Origin: Candidatus Gerdarchaeota archaeon
GTDB lineage: Archaea > Asgardarchaeota > Heimdallarchaeia > JABLTI01
Length of the DNA stretch: 9,975 bases
Direction: 5' to 3'
NCBI GenBank assembly: GCA_016839405.1
Contig: JAEOUJ010000107.1
Span: 1-9,975, forward strand
Position 1 is the first letter of the stretch. Each line of letters opens with the position of its first letter. The notes beneath the pieces were generated by a model, which was not told the DNA's origin, ran no database searches, and was given only the letters and a program-made list of their open reading frames with translations. This document shows, piece after piece, positions 1-6,703 of the stretch. A program made the position numbers and the translations under genes.

Positions 1-143
1 CAATAAATGAAAATTTACCAAATAGTTTCGTTTGTAAATATGATCAAGAAAATAAATCAGAAGAAATAATTACTGCAATAGCAATTGGTCCATCACCAAA
101 TACTAAAATAGATAAATTTACAGCTAATTTGAAATTACTATAA
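1..143 (+). CDS. pth2: Peptidyl-tRNA hydrolase Pth2, 3' end only
   Basis: This is the C-terminal 46 residues of a protein read in the frame starting at base 3 and ending at the TAA at 141-143; the rest lies outside the window. The readable tail contains AIAIGPSPNTKIDKFTANLK and ends in KLL. This matches the closing strand and helix of archaeal/eukaryotic-type Pth2, where an 'AIGP...IDK.T..LKLL' ending is characteristic. Pth2 releases peptides from prematurely dropped peptidyl-tRNA in the cytoplasm, recycling the tRNA. The catalytic residues are upstream and cannot be checked. truD starts 15 bp downstream on the same strand; a pth2-truD pair is a familiar archaeal arrangement and supports the call. 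The short length makes this a pattern match rather than a full family assignment. Confidence 0.8.
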   Translation, partial: INENLPNSFVCKYDQENKSEEIITAIAIGPSPNTKIDKFTANLKLL

Positions 144-158
144 GGTTGTTTCTTTAAT

Positions 159-1436
159 ATGAATCATAAATCTAATTGTTTATTGTCAAGTCATCCTATT
201 GAACAAGATATGGGAATTCAATATTATGCGACAAAAACAGATGGAGTTAAAGGAAAAATTCGTATTTCACCAAAAGATTTCATTGTAGAAGAAATTTTAC
301 CAGATAGTAGAATAATAAAATTCGATGATAATGATTTCTCTTTTGGTGAAAATGAACCTGGTCTTTTTACTGAATTTGTATTAAAAAAACGAAATATAGA
401 AAGTCATAATGCTTTATATAAAATAACTTCAGCATTGGGTTGTGATTTATTAGATATTAATATTTCAGGAACAAAAGATAAAACTGCTTATACTGCACAA
501 AGAGCAACAATATGGCGAATAAATCCGAATGAATTATTAAAATTACAGTTGAAAGGTATTACAATACAATCTCCGCGTACAACAATTTATAAAACATATC
601 TGGGCAACCTCAAAGGTAATTATTTTACTATAAAGATAAAAGAAATAGAAATGACTCGAGAAGAAATTGAACATAAAATGGAATCAATTTATAGAGAAAT
701 AAATGAAATTAAAGGCATACCTAATTTTTTCGGTCATCAAAGATTTGGCACAAAACGACCAATTTCTCATATAATTGGAAAGCATATCCTTAAAGGAGAT
801 TATGAAAAAGCTATCCAGTTTTATTTATCCTACAGATCACTAGATGAATCTGATCTATCAAATGAAGCTAGAAATATGTTTGAGAAAACAAGTGATTCAG
901 AAGAAACAATTAAATTAATGCCTAAGAGTATGGTTTTTGAAAGATTAATTTTAAAACATCTTGTAAAATATCCAAATGATTACAAAGGAGCATTTCTGAT
1001 TCTACCAAAGAATATGCAACGAATTTTTATTCATGCATACCAATCGTATATTTGGAATAGAACTTTATCAAAAAGAATGGAATTATCTAGAGATTTTGAA
1101 AAACAGGAATATGATTTTATAGAACACGATAAAATAGTTTTACCACTAATTGGTTACGATACTAAAAAAATCGATAATAAATTAATGATATTTGCTTTTG
1201 ATTTACTTGAAGAAGACAATTTAAAACAAGAACACTTCAAGTTAAAAGATATACCTATACTCAAATTTAATGGTGTAAATAGAAGAATAAGTATTGACTT
1301 TAATGATTTCAAATATAAAATAACTAAGGATTCTAAGGAAAACAATGTTGTTACAATGGAATTTTCTTTATCTTCAGGTTCATATGCAACTATAATTCTT
1401 CGAGAATTTATGAAAACTACCCCATTAAATTATTAA
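159..1436 (+). CDS. truD: tRNA pseudouridine synthase D (TruD)
   Basis: Product of 425 aa, the usual length for archaeal TruD, a cytoplasmic enzyme that isomerises uridine 13 of tRNA to pseudouridine. The N-terminus has the family opening (HPIEQDMGIQYY, then KGKIRISPKDFIVEEI at about 31-46). Motif II is GTKDKTAYTAQ at 104-114, placing the catalytic aspartate at Asp107. The FGHQRFG block is at 191-197 and the HAYQSYIWN block at 292-300. The C-terminus ends with the typical GSYATIILREFMK segment. ATG 159 is chosen because the family N-terminus begins only a few residues later; an AAGGT lies about 12 nt upstream, a weak Shine-Dalgarno. The gene probably shares a transcript with pth2. It is convergent with the NusA-like gene, whose stop lies 33 bp beyond the truD stop. 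All key motifs are intact. Confidence 0.95.
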   Translation: MNHKSNCLLSSHPIEQDMGIQYYATKTDGVKGKIRISPKDFIVEEILPDSRIIKFDDNDFSFGENEPGLFTEFVLKKRNIESHNALYKITSALGCDLLDINISGTKDKTAYTAQRATIWRINPNELLKLQLKGITIQSPRTTIYKTYLGNLKGNYFTIKIKEIEMTREEIEHKMESIYREINEIKGIPNFFGHQRFGTKRPISHIIGKHILKGDYEKAIQFYLSYRSLDESDLSNEARNMFEKTSDSEETIKLMPKSMVFERLILKHLVKYPNDYKGAFLILPKNMQRIFIHAYQSYIWNRTLSKRMELSRDFEKQEYDFIEHDKIVLPLIGYDTKKIDNKLMIFAFDLLEEDNLKQEHFKLKDIPILKFNGVNRRISIDFNDFKYKITKDSKENNVVTMEFSLSSGSYATIILREFMKTTPLNY

Positions 1437-1442
1437 AAATAA

Positions 1443-1469
1443 ATGATAGATCATGTTTCTTATTATTAA
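1443..1469. terminator. Possible terminator between convergent genes
   Basis: The 33-bp gap between the converging truD and NusA-like genes holds a small perfect inverted repeat (ATGAT-AG-ATCAT, 1443-1454) followed on the + strand by a T-rich run (TTTCTTATTATT). Archaeal transcription commonly stops at T-rich tracts without needing a hairpin, so the T-run is the more credible part. The stem is short and AT-rich and could be chance. Confidence 0.25.
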
Positions 1470-2003
1470 TTAGCGAAATTCAACACGAACATCTTCATCA
1501 GATATAAGTTTAACTAAATCAATAAGCTCCATCTCAGAAGCGGGTAATTTTGCTTTTTCTTCAGGTGATAAAACAACTATAGTTTCTTCTTCTACTTTTG
1601 ATTGACCTGGTTTAGGTGAACGCGCAGGAACAAAGACAGTATTGATTCCAGTAATAAGTGCTGGTGAGAAAATATCATCTATTACCTTACGTAGGTTTTT
1701 ACTTTTCTCAATAATTCTTATTGGTTTGTTTAGAACTCTTTCCAATTGGTTATCAAAATTAGCTGTTCCACCAGTTAGGAATCTTATACTTCCAGGAGTT
1801 ACCAATAATAAAATAAAATTTGGTCTTTCTATTGCTTTTAGAATTGTAACCTTTGAAGCATTAGGAAATCTCTTTTCAAAATCAACAGCAACCTTGGCTA
1901 TTTTAACATCAGTTTCAGTTATAATATTGTTATTAAGTTTAGTTTGACAATCTTTACAAAGCATTCCAGTTTGTGCACAAAAAGTACAGATTGCGGTTTT
2001 CAT
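1470..2003 (-). CDS. Archaeal NusA-like protein: zinc ribbon plus KH domain
   Basis: Product of 177 aa. The N-terminus has a zinc-binding motif C-x2-C-x6-C-x2-C (Cys6, Cys9, Cys16, Cys19). It is followed by a KH-like fold at about 45-125 with a glycine loop near FLTGGTANF (75-83) and a C-terminal acidic region rich in Glu and Asp. This architecture (MKxxIC..C...G.LC..C, then KH) is that of the conserved archaeal proteins usually annotated as transcription elongation factor NusA-like or KH-domain proteins. They presumably bind RNA, but their exact role is not established. An in-frame TTG at 2030 would add nine residues. I chose ATG 2003 because GGAG (2012-2015) sits 8 nt upstream and homologues begin at the MKT before the first cysteine. 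The gene lies 127 bp downstream of alba on the same strand and may be co-transcribed with it or have its own promoter. Confidence 0.8.
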   Translation of the reverse strand: MKTAICTFCAQTGMLCKDCQTKLNNNIITETDVKIAKVAVDFEKRFPNASKVTILKAIERPNFILLLVTPGSIRFLTGGTANFDNQLERVLNKPIRIIEKSKNLRKVIDDIFSPALITGINTVFVPARSPKPGQSKVEEETIVVLSPEEKAKLPASEMELIDLVKLISDEDVRVEFR

Positions 2004-2019
2004 ATTTTTTGCTCCAATA

Positions 2020-2046
2020 TTAATGAACAATTATAATATTAAACAT
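2020..2046 (-). CDS. Mini-ORF (8 codons) in the leader of the NusA-like gene
   Basis: On the minus strand, ATG TTT AAT ATT ATA ATT GTT CAT TAA encodes MFNIIIVH. It is preceded by AAAGGAG (2054-2060) at a spacing of 7 nt, the most consensus-like Shine-Dalgarno sequence in the window. Its stop codon lies 4 nt before the GGAG of the NusA-like gene, so translation of the two could be coupled. It may be a leader peptide, or a chance ORF behind a chance purine run. If transcription of the NusA-like gene starts from the TTAATAAA at 2066-2073, the mini-ORF start would lie at or before the transcript's 5' end and could not be translated from that transcript. Confidence 0.3.
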   Translation of the reverse strand: MFNIIIVH

Positions 2047-2090
2047 GAAAAAGCTCCTTTAAGTGTTTATTAATTCTCCTATTAATTAGA

Positions 2091-2130
2091 AAGAGAAGAA
2101 AAATAAGAAATAAAGAAAAAGGAAAGGATA
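2091..2130 (-). terminator. T-rich tract directly after alba
   Basis: On the minus strand, the 40 bases right after the alba stop are almost entirely T and C with repeated T-runs (read on the + strand as an A/G-rich tract). This kind of pyrimidine-rich, T-run sequence is a typical archaeal intrinsic termination signal. If it works, alba is terminated here and the NusA-like gene needs its own promoter in 2047-2090 or depends on read-through. Confidence 0.4.
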
Positions 2131-2514
2131 TTACTTTGATAATGTGATTTCAATTGCAGAAACATTGGCTTCTCCACCGCCTTCTCTGCGAATCACTTGT
2201 TCAGTACTTGTTGTAATATTCTTTACTTTTAAATCTGGTAAGAATCGATTTCTAGTTAATTCAGCAACATCGACAGCTGTGCTTATAGCTCGTCCTCGAG
2301 CACATATCTTCACTTCTTTTGCTTTATTCTCATTAAAAGCAGTCATAAGAGCTAAAACATAAACCATTGCTTGTTTATTACCTACATAGATTACATTTTC
2401 CTCTTTTACTTTAGGCTTGCTTTCTGTTGCTTTTGTTGTTGTTGTTGTTTTAGGTTTTGTAGTTTTTGGTTTTGTTTCAGTTTTCTTTGTTTTTGGTTTT
2501 TCATCCTTTGACAT
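2131..2514 (-). CDS. albA: Alba DNA/RNA-binding chromatin protein with basic N-terminal tail
   Basis: Product of 127 aa. The Alba core occupies about 40-127: [17 protein letters not shown] (41-57), then the hallmark ARGRAIS (72-78), [13 protein letters not shown] (81-93) and a C-terminal strand ending EITLSK. Alba dimers coat archaeal DNA and also bind RNA. At the site equivalent to the acetylated Lys16 of the Sulfolobus protein this copy has Asn46, with the following lysine retained as Lys47; a GNK version is common outside Sulfolobus. Unusually, a tail of about 40 residues precedes the core. It is made of Lys, Thr, Pro and Glu, with four KPK units and five threonines in a row. The core alone is the usual length of Alba (about 90 aa). 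ATG 2514 is the only good start; a purine-rich AAGGTGG lies about 11 nt upstream. Confidence 0.92.
   Translation of the reverse strand: MSKDEKPKTKKTETKPKTTKPKTTTTTKATESKPKVKEENVIYVGNKQAMVYVLALMTAFNENKAKEVKICARGRAISTAVDVAELTRNRFLPDLKVKNITTSTEQVIRREGGGEANVSAIEITLSK
2434..2448. repeat. (TGT)5 trinucleotide repeat in alba tail
   Basis: Five perfect TGT units on the + strand, read as five ACA (Thr) codons in the alba tail. Such tracts are prone to replication slippage, and whole-unit changes here would alter tail length without shifting the frame. The repeat is short and may simply reflect the Thr-rich composition of the tail. Confidence 0.6.
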
Positions 2515-2749
2515 TTTCCATGTACCACCTTATTTTGTATTTGCTGACCAACTGCAATATGTCATTGAATTCTTGTCGGTAGCTAATTTTTGGTGTTTTT
2601 TTTAAGTATACAAAATTAAAAACTCTTTCTAAAGGATTTATAGAAAAAACATGTAAATTCTTGATTTTTTACTATATTAGGTTATTTTTTGATTTACAAT
2701 TAATCCAAATTTTTTTGTAATAGTTTGTTAAAAATAAAACGAATATAAA
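2515..2749. promoter_or_regulatory. Divergent promoter region, alba (-) and 192-aa gene (+)
   Basis: A 235-bp AT-rich intergenic region between divergent genes with no credible ORF or RNA gene. Candidate archaeal TATA elements are GTTTTTAATTTT on the minus strand near 2614-2625 for alba, and TTTATA (2637-2642) or CTATATTA (2672-2679) on the plus strand for the membrane-protein gene. AT-rich background makes any one TATA choice unreliable; the divergent geometry is the firmer evidence that promoters lie here. Confidence 0.4.
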
Positions 2750-3328
2750 ATGAAATCAATAAAAGTAAAAATTACCTTTCTTTATTTGTCTCTAATTGGT
2801 CTTTTTTTTACTATAAAATTTGTAGGTGCTGTTAATGTAAATGAACCAGTAGAATTTGATTATTTAGTTATAAGTGAAGATTGGACATTTATTGAGGTAT
2901 CTGATCTTTTAATCAATCAAACAATAGATTACGAATGGATTAGTAATATTAAGGTGAATGGTAGAGAAGTAACCAATGATCAATTTCAACTACTATTTGG
3001 CATGGATTTTTCTGAACGTGCAGCTTATTTTGAATCAATTGGATTCACAGATGGCATTTTTGATAGCGGAAGAACAATAACGGATTTTAATGGAAAAATA
3101 TATTTTGTTTTTTTTAATCCTGAACAGGATGATGCTACAGTTCAATTCACTCTTACTTATAGGAATCAATTATTGGAACCATGGGTTATTGGTGCCATTT
3201 CTGGAAGTGTCACAATAATTTTTCTAATAATTTTAATTGTTGCAATTATAAAAATAAGAGATAGTTTAATTAAAAAACAATTAGAAGAACAAGAAAAATC
3301 ACCAGCTCAAAGATATTTTGAGATGTAG
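2750..3328 (+). CDS. Unrecognised membrane-anchored extracytoplasmic protein
   Basis: Product of 192 aa that I do not recognise. It starts with a typical signal sequence: a Lys-rich n-region (MKSIKVK), a hydrophobic core at about 8-25 and a small-residue site (VGA, about 25-27) suitable for cleavage. The middle (28-143) is an acidic, aromatic-rich, probably beta-strand domain without cysteines, including one NxT glycosylation sequon at Asn56. A single transmembrane helix follows at about 145-168, then a short charged cytoplasmic tail with a coiled-coil-like run (KKQLEEQEK). The topology is therefore a type I protein with its domain outside the cell. There is no clear Shine-Dalgarno before ATG 2750. 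The next gene lies 75 bp downstream on the same strand, possibly in the same transcript. The gene call is good; the function is unknown. Confidence 0.7.
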   Translation: MKSIKVKITFLYLSLIGLFFTIKFVGAVNVNEPVEFDYLVISEDWTFIEVSDLLINQTIDYEWISNIKVNGREVTNDQFQLLFGMDFSERAAYFESIGFTDGIFDSGRTITDFNGKIYFVFFNPEQDDATVQFTLTYRNQLLEPWVIGAISGSVTIIFLIILIVAIIKIRDSLIKKQLEEQEKSPAQRYFEM

Positions 3329-3403
3329 TTTAAAAAACATTGATTTTTACATGAAATTTTTATTAACTAGACCTATATTATTATTGTGTAAATAAATCGG
3401 TGT

Positions 3404-4126
3404 TTGACTTTGAAAACAATTGCCTTATATTGGGGCTATCTTGCAGGGGAAGAACATCTTACTAATGAACAATTCGCTTCAATCGATTTTGGAAATCCTT
3501 CTCTTGATACGGAATTTATTACATTTGATCCATTGGCAACTAGTTTCTTTCAAGGTAAATACTATACAATGTATGAGAGAAGATTTGCTTTTCCACATAG
3601 AAATCTCCCAAGCATGCGTTTTGAGACAATGGTTATGTATGAAGATACATCAATAAAAATAATTGATCCTCCTGTAGATCTTAATACTCCTGTAGGAATA
3701 TTTCTATGTATATTTACTGGTATAAAAGGGCAAATTAAGAAATCTTTAGAATTTCTTGGAAAAAAAATTAATTTGCGATTTTCTTCATGTGAAATTGATT
3801 TAGAAAAATTTTACAAAGGTATTTCTAAAACAAGATTAGAGATATTACCAAAATCAATGACCGTAAGCAATTTAAGTATTGATAAAACTCTTTCAGGGAA
3901 TCTAGAAGTCTTTGTTACAAACCAAAAGCAATATATTGAAAATTTAAAATCTTATAAACCTCAAATTACTGAATTGAAATTCATATTAAAAGAAGTTAAT
4001 CTTCAAATTGATGTTGATATAAAAATCGATGGTACTATTTCTTTTTATCCTGACATTGAAAATCTAAATTTAATGGAAACCATTTATGATATTGCATCAA
4101 GAAGTGTTTTCACAGGTTCATTTTAG
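3404..4126 (+). CDS. Unrecognised soluble protein, 240 aa
   Basis: Product of about 240 aa without recognisable family motifs, signal peptide or clear transmembrane helix; one short hydrophobic stretch (VGIFLCIFTGI, about 97-107) looks like a buried segment. The second half alternates charged and hydrophobic residues, as expected of mixed alpha/beta structure. No ATG is available near the beginning. TTG 3404 is the first possible start after an in-frame stop at 3389, with TTG 3410 as a rival; a GGTG at 3399-3402 just upstream is a weak Shine-Dalgarno. The uninterrupted frame and codon use like the neighbours support a real gene. It ends 18 bp before the convergent fwdC stop. The position next to the Fwd operon is noted, but opposite transcription gives no strong link. 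Confidence 0.65.
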   Translation: MTLKTIALYWGYLAGEEHLTNEQFASIDFGNPSLDTEFITFDPLATSFFQGKYYTMYERRFAFPHRNLPSMRFETMVMYEDTSIKIIDPPVDLNTPVGIFLCIFTGIKGQIKKSLEFLGKKINLRFSSCEIDLEKFYKGISKTRLEILPKSMTVSNLSIDKTLSGNLEVFVTNQKQYIENLKSYKPQITELKFILKEVNLQIDVDIKIDGTISFYPDIENLNLMETIYDIASRSVFTGSF

Positions 4127-4144
4127 AAATATCAGAAAATTATC

Positions 4145-4969
4145 TTATAAATGATGATCATTATTATTTTTTCTTAAATATAATGTGCCTTGTTTGCGTT
4201 CAGCAAAATCACCAATAAATTCTAGATATTCTCCTTCTAAATTCCCATATGATTCTATAATAGGGTTTTTTAATTCTTTTTTAAATTCAAAAGAAGGAAG
4301 CAAATTATCTAATTTACCATTAATAATAATTACTCCACCTGTCATTTCAGCCCCTACTCTTTCTGAAACATCTCCATTGATTATTATTATTCCATTATGC
4401 ATATGCATTCCAAGAAACATTTTTGCACTGCCATTTATTTCAATTAATCCTTGTCTCATCCAAACTCCACATTCATTACCTACATTACCATGAACTTTGA
4501 TTTTTCCCCCACTCATTCCACGCCAATCTCCACGAATAGAACCTCCTAAATAATGACCAGCATCACCATTGATAATTAATTCACCATTTTCCATATTTGC
4601 ACCAGCAAAATCATCAGCATTTCCTTCAACTATTATCAAACCACCACTCATTTGAAAGCCACAATGCATGCCTATGGAGCTTTTAATTTTAATTGAGCCA
4701 TTTGACATTTTTTGACCTATACGTTTAAATTTATGTAGTTGACCCTCCAAAATAATTTCAATATTCTCAGCTTTAGATGATACCCAATTATCAGATTTTA
4801 TATCAAATAAATTGCTAATTGTTATTTTTTTATTTCCACGCCAAAGAACTAATTTTGATATTTCTTCTAAATCCATATCACTAAATTTATCTGGTGAAAT
4901 GTTTTCTGCTTCAATTGGTAATAATGGTTTTTTAACTGGTTTTTTTTGCACTAATCTTATCATAACCAT
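4145..4969 (-). CDS. fwdC: Formylmethanofuran dehydrogenase subunit C
   Basis: Product of 274 aa, matching the family length. The centre (about 85-220) is a series of repeats of the form G-x3-G-x2-M-x2-G-x-I-x-I-x-G, for example at 100-115, 119-134, 164-180 and 186-199. These form the right-handed parallel beta-helix of FwdC/FmdC, homologous to the C-terminal domain of glutamate synthase. In the Fwd complex this subunit is structural and holds FwdA against the FwdBD redox core. ATG 4969 is chosen because GAGGT (4976-4980) lies 6 nt upstream, overlapping the fwdA stop codon; a second ATG two codons later would be too distant. The gene is last in the fwdGFAC operon, 9 bp after fwdA, so translational coupling is likely. 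Confidence 0.93.
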   Translation of the reverse strand: MVMIRLVQKKPVKKPLLPIEAENISPDKFSDMDLEEISKLVLWRGNKKITISNLFDIKSDNWVSSKAENIEIILEGQLHKFKRIGQKMSNGSIKIKSSIGMHCGFQMSGGLIIVEGNADDFAGANMENGELIINGDAGHYLGGSIRGDWRGMSGGKIKVHGNVGNECGVWMRQGLIEINGSAKMFLGMHMHNGIIIINGDVSERVGAEMTGGVIIINGKLDNLLPSFEFKKELKNPIIESYGNLEGEYLEFIGDFAERKQGTLYLRKNNNDHHL

Positions 4970-4975
4970 TTTACT

Positions 4976-4980
4976 ACCTC
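4976..4980 (-). promoter_or_regulatory. Shine-Dalgarno of fwdC inside fwdA stop region
   Basis: GAGGT on the minus strand overlaps the last base pairs of the fwdA TGA stop and lies 6 nt before the fwdC ATG. It decides the start of fwdC at 4969 rather than the ATG two codons later, and suggests re-initiation by ribosomes leaving fwdA. Confidence 0.6.
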
Positions 4981-6703
4981 ATGACAATTTAGTTATAATT
5001 AATTCTTCTTTTGGAAAATACTCTTTTTGCACTGCATAATTCCCTAAATTAACAGTATAATGTTTTCTAAACCGTTCTTCTATTGCGTCTTTTATATTTA
5101 GAGTCCATTCATTTGGGACTTCAGCTTTAACACGATAAGTTTTCCCAAATGTTGTTGACATTATTTGTCCATTATATGAAACAATTTTTCCATCTTTTAT
5201 TGTATATTTTGTTTCAGAAAATCCTTTCTCTATTTTTTCAAAATTAGTTGAGAGCTTATTTAGTGGCACATCAAACGAATGAATTGCTATATCTGCATCT
5301 GCACCAGTTCCTAAATGGCCTTTATTTTTTAAACCAAGAAGTTTTGCTGCAGTAATTCTACTAACTTGAATAACCTCAGATAATGATAATTCACGATTAA
5401 TATCATTTAAAGATGATCTCTCAGTAGCAGCTTTATCAGCTCTTTCAAGTATTCTATCTCGTGCTTTTCTACTCATTAACCAACTAAATATAAGTGGATA
5501 AAAAGTAAATGGACCTCCATTTGGATGATCAGTAGAAATATTAACTTTCTGTAAATCTTTTATTAAAAGTAAAAATTCCAAACCAATTGCCCATTGAATT
5601 GCATTGACTGGATTTTTTCTTCTGAAAATATAGGGAACCACTCCAGCACATGATTCTAATTCTACTTGAGCATTCATCCATTTTGAACCTGATCTAGGAG
5701 ACCAAGCAAGGTGTTCAGTTATACCTCTAAGAACCCATTCCCATGCGCCATCAGCAGTCATTGTTGTAGTATTTGTAAAGACTATTTGGCCAATATCACA
5801 AGATACATGTTCATTTTTATTAACATAATGAGCAATTTCCGGAGCTTCAGAACAAAAATCTTGCCAATCTTTTCCTCCATAGGAAGAGAATTGTATGTGT
5901 GTTATATGCACATTCTTTTTATTTTCTTTATGTGTTTTAATTCCTCGAACGCATTCCATAGTCTCTCTAGTAATAGCAAAATTTCCTGGAACTCCTAAAT
6001 TGTTTGTATGTAAATGAATAGTATGAGGTAATCTCAGCTTTTCATTCACTTGGGCTAGAGTTTTTATGATTTTTCTTGGAGTAGCTTTAAAATAAGCTAC
6101 TTTATCATCTAATGAGCAAACATTTTTCCCCCAAGCCCATGATTCTTCTCCACCAGGATTAACTAATTTAACAGAATATCCTCCTGATGTATACAATAAC
6201 CAAGAAACAAAAGCACACATTTCATTAATATTCATTTCACTCATTCGTTCTAATAGAAACCAATTACTGCCAAGTAAAGTGTAAGCTCCTTTATCGATAA
6301 TTGGGATATCATTTAATTCTTCGTGAGTATGACGTGCTTCCAAAGGAGGCATAGCTGGTTCCATAGCACAAGTATAACCCAATTTCGCATATGCATAACC
6401 AGTGAAGTAAGTGGAAGGAACAGACCGACCTACGCCAGAGCGTGTGTTTGGTGTTTTATTTTCTATTTCTAATAAATGGTCTTCAGGTCTAAGTAATCTC
6501 CCAGCATTTACTTTTGGTCCTGCAATATGAGCATGAATATCAACTCCTCCAGGCATAACAACTAATCCTTTAGCATCAATTGTTTTTATTTTAACATTAG
6601 ATCTGACTTCAGAACCATCAACGATTTTATTGCCAACTATAATAATATCTTGTTTTTCTCCGTGAATATTATTTAGTGGATCAAATACTAATCCATTAAT
6701 GAT
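4979..6703 (-). CDS. fwdA: Formylmethanofuran dehydrogenase subunit A, apparent non-AUG start
   Basis: About 574 aa, the usual length of FwdA/FmdA, the amidohydrolase-like subunit that condenses formate with methanofuran (or hydrolyses formylmethanofuran) at a binuclear metal centre. Counting from 6703, the HxH pair in GGVDIHAHIAGPK is at 57 and 59. The lysine expected to be carboxylated is Lys179 in YSVKLVNPGG. Further metal-site histidines are His230 and His232 (HLH) and His269, and the catalytic Asp is Asp392 in STDHPNGG. A C-terminal amidohydrolase beta-domain (GADADIAI) follows. The first ATG in frame (6556) is too late: the codons before it encode RIINGLVFDPLN and further residues typical of the FwdA N-terminus. 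No ATG, GTG or TTG exists in frame between the upstream stop (6746-6748) and 6556. I place the start at ATC 6703 (ATT 6700 is the rival), behind AAGGA at 6710-6714. The gene overlaps the end of fwdF. The product is certain; the exact start is not. Confidence 0.9.
   Translation of the reverse strand: MINGLVFDPLNNIHGEKQDIIIVGNKIVDGSEVRSNVKIKTIDAKGLVVMPGGVDIHAHIAGPKVNAGRLLRPEDHLLEIENKTPNTRSGVGRSVPSTYFTGYAYAKLGYTCAMEPAMPPLEARHTHEELNDIPIIDKGAYTLLGSNWFLLERMSEMNINEMCAFVSWLLYTSGGYSVKLVNPGGEESWAWGKNVCSLDDKVAYFKATPRKIIKTLAQVNEKLRLPHTIHLHTNNLGVPGNFAITRETMECVRGIKTHKENKKNVHITHIQFSSYGGKDWQDFCSEAPEIAHYVNKNEHVSCDIGQIVFTNTTTMTADGAWEWVLRGITEHLAWSPRSGSKWMNAQVELESCAGVVPYIFRRKNPVNAIQWAIGLEFLLLIKDLQKVNISTDHPNGGPFTFYPLIFSWLMSRKARDRILERADKAATERSSLNDINRELSLSEVIQVSRITAAKLLGLKNKGHLGTGADADIAIHSFDVPLNKLSTNFEKIEKGFSETKYTIKDGKIVSYNGQIMSTTFGKTYRVKAEVPNEWTLNIKDAIEERFRKHYTVNLGNYAVQKEYFPKEELIITKLS

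Noticed and set aside
1642..1947. Open frame on the + strand opposite the NusA-like gene
   Set aside because: It lies entirely antisense to a gene with a recognisable zinc motif and KH domain; its translation is hydrophobic and of low complexity, as expected from the reverse of AT-rich coding sequence.
2068..2087. Two TATTAATT copies 12 bp apart upstream of the NusA-like gene
   Set aside because: Eight-base AT-only repeats are expected by chance in such AT-rich DNA and overlap possible TATA sequences; no further copies support a regulator site.
4185..4493. Open frame on the + strand opposite fwdC
   Set aside because: Shadow of the repetitive fwdC sequence; no start signal and the opposite strand encodes a clear FwdC beta-helix.
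5711..5998. Open frame on the + strand opposite fwdA
   Set aside because: Fully inside conserved fwdA coding sequence that contains metal-site residues; no independent support.
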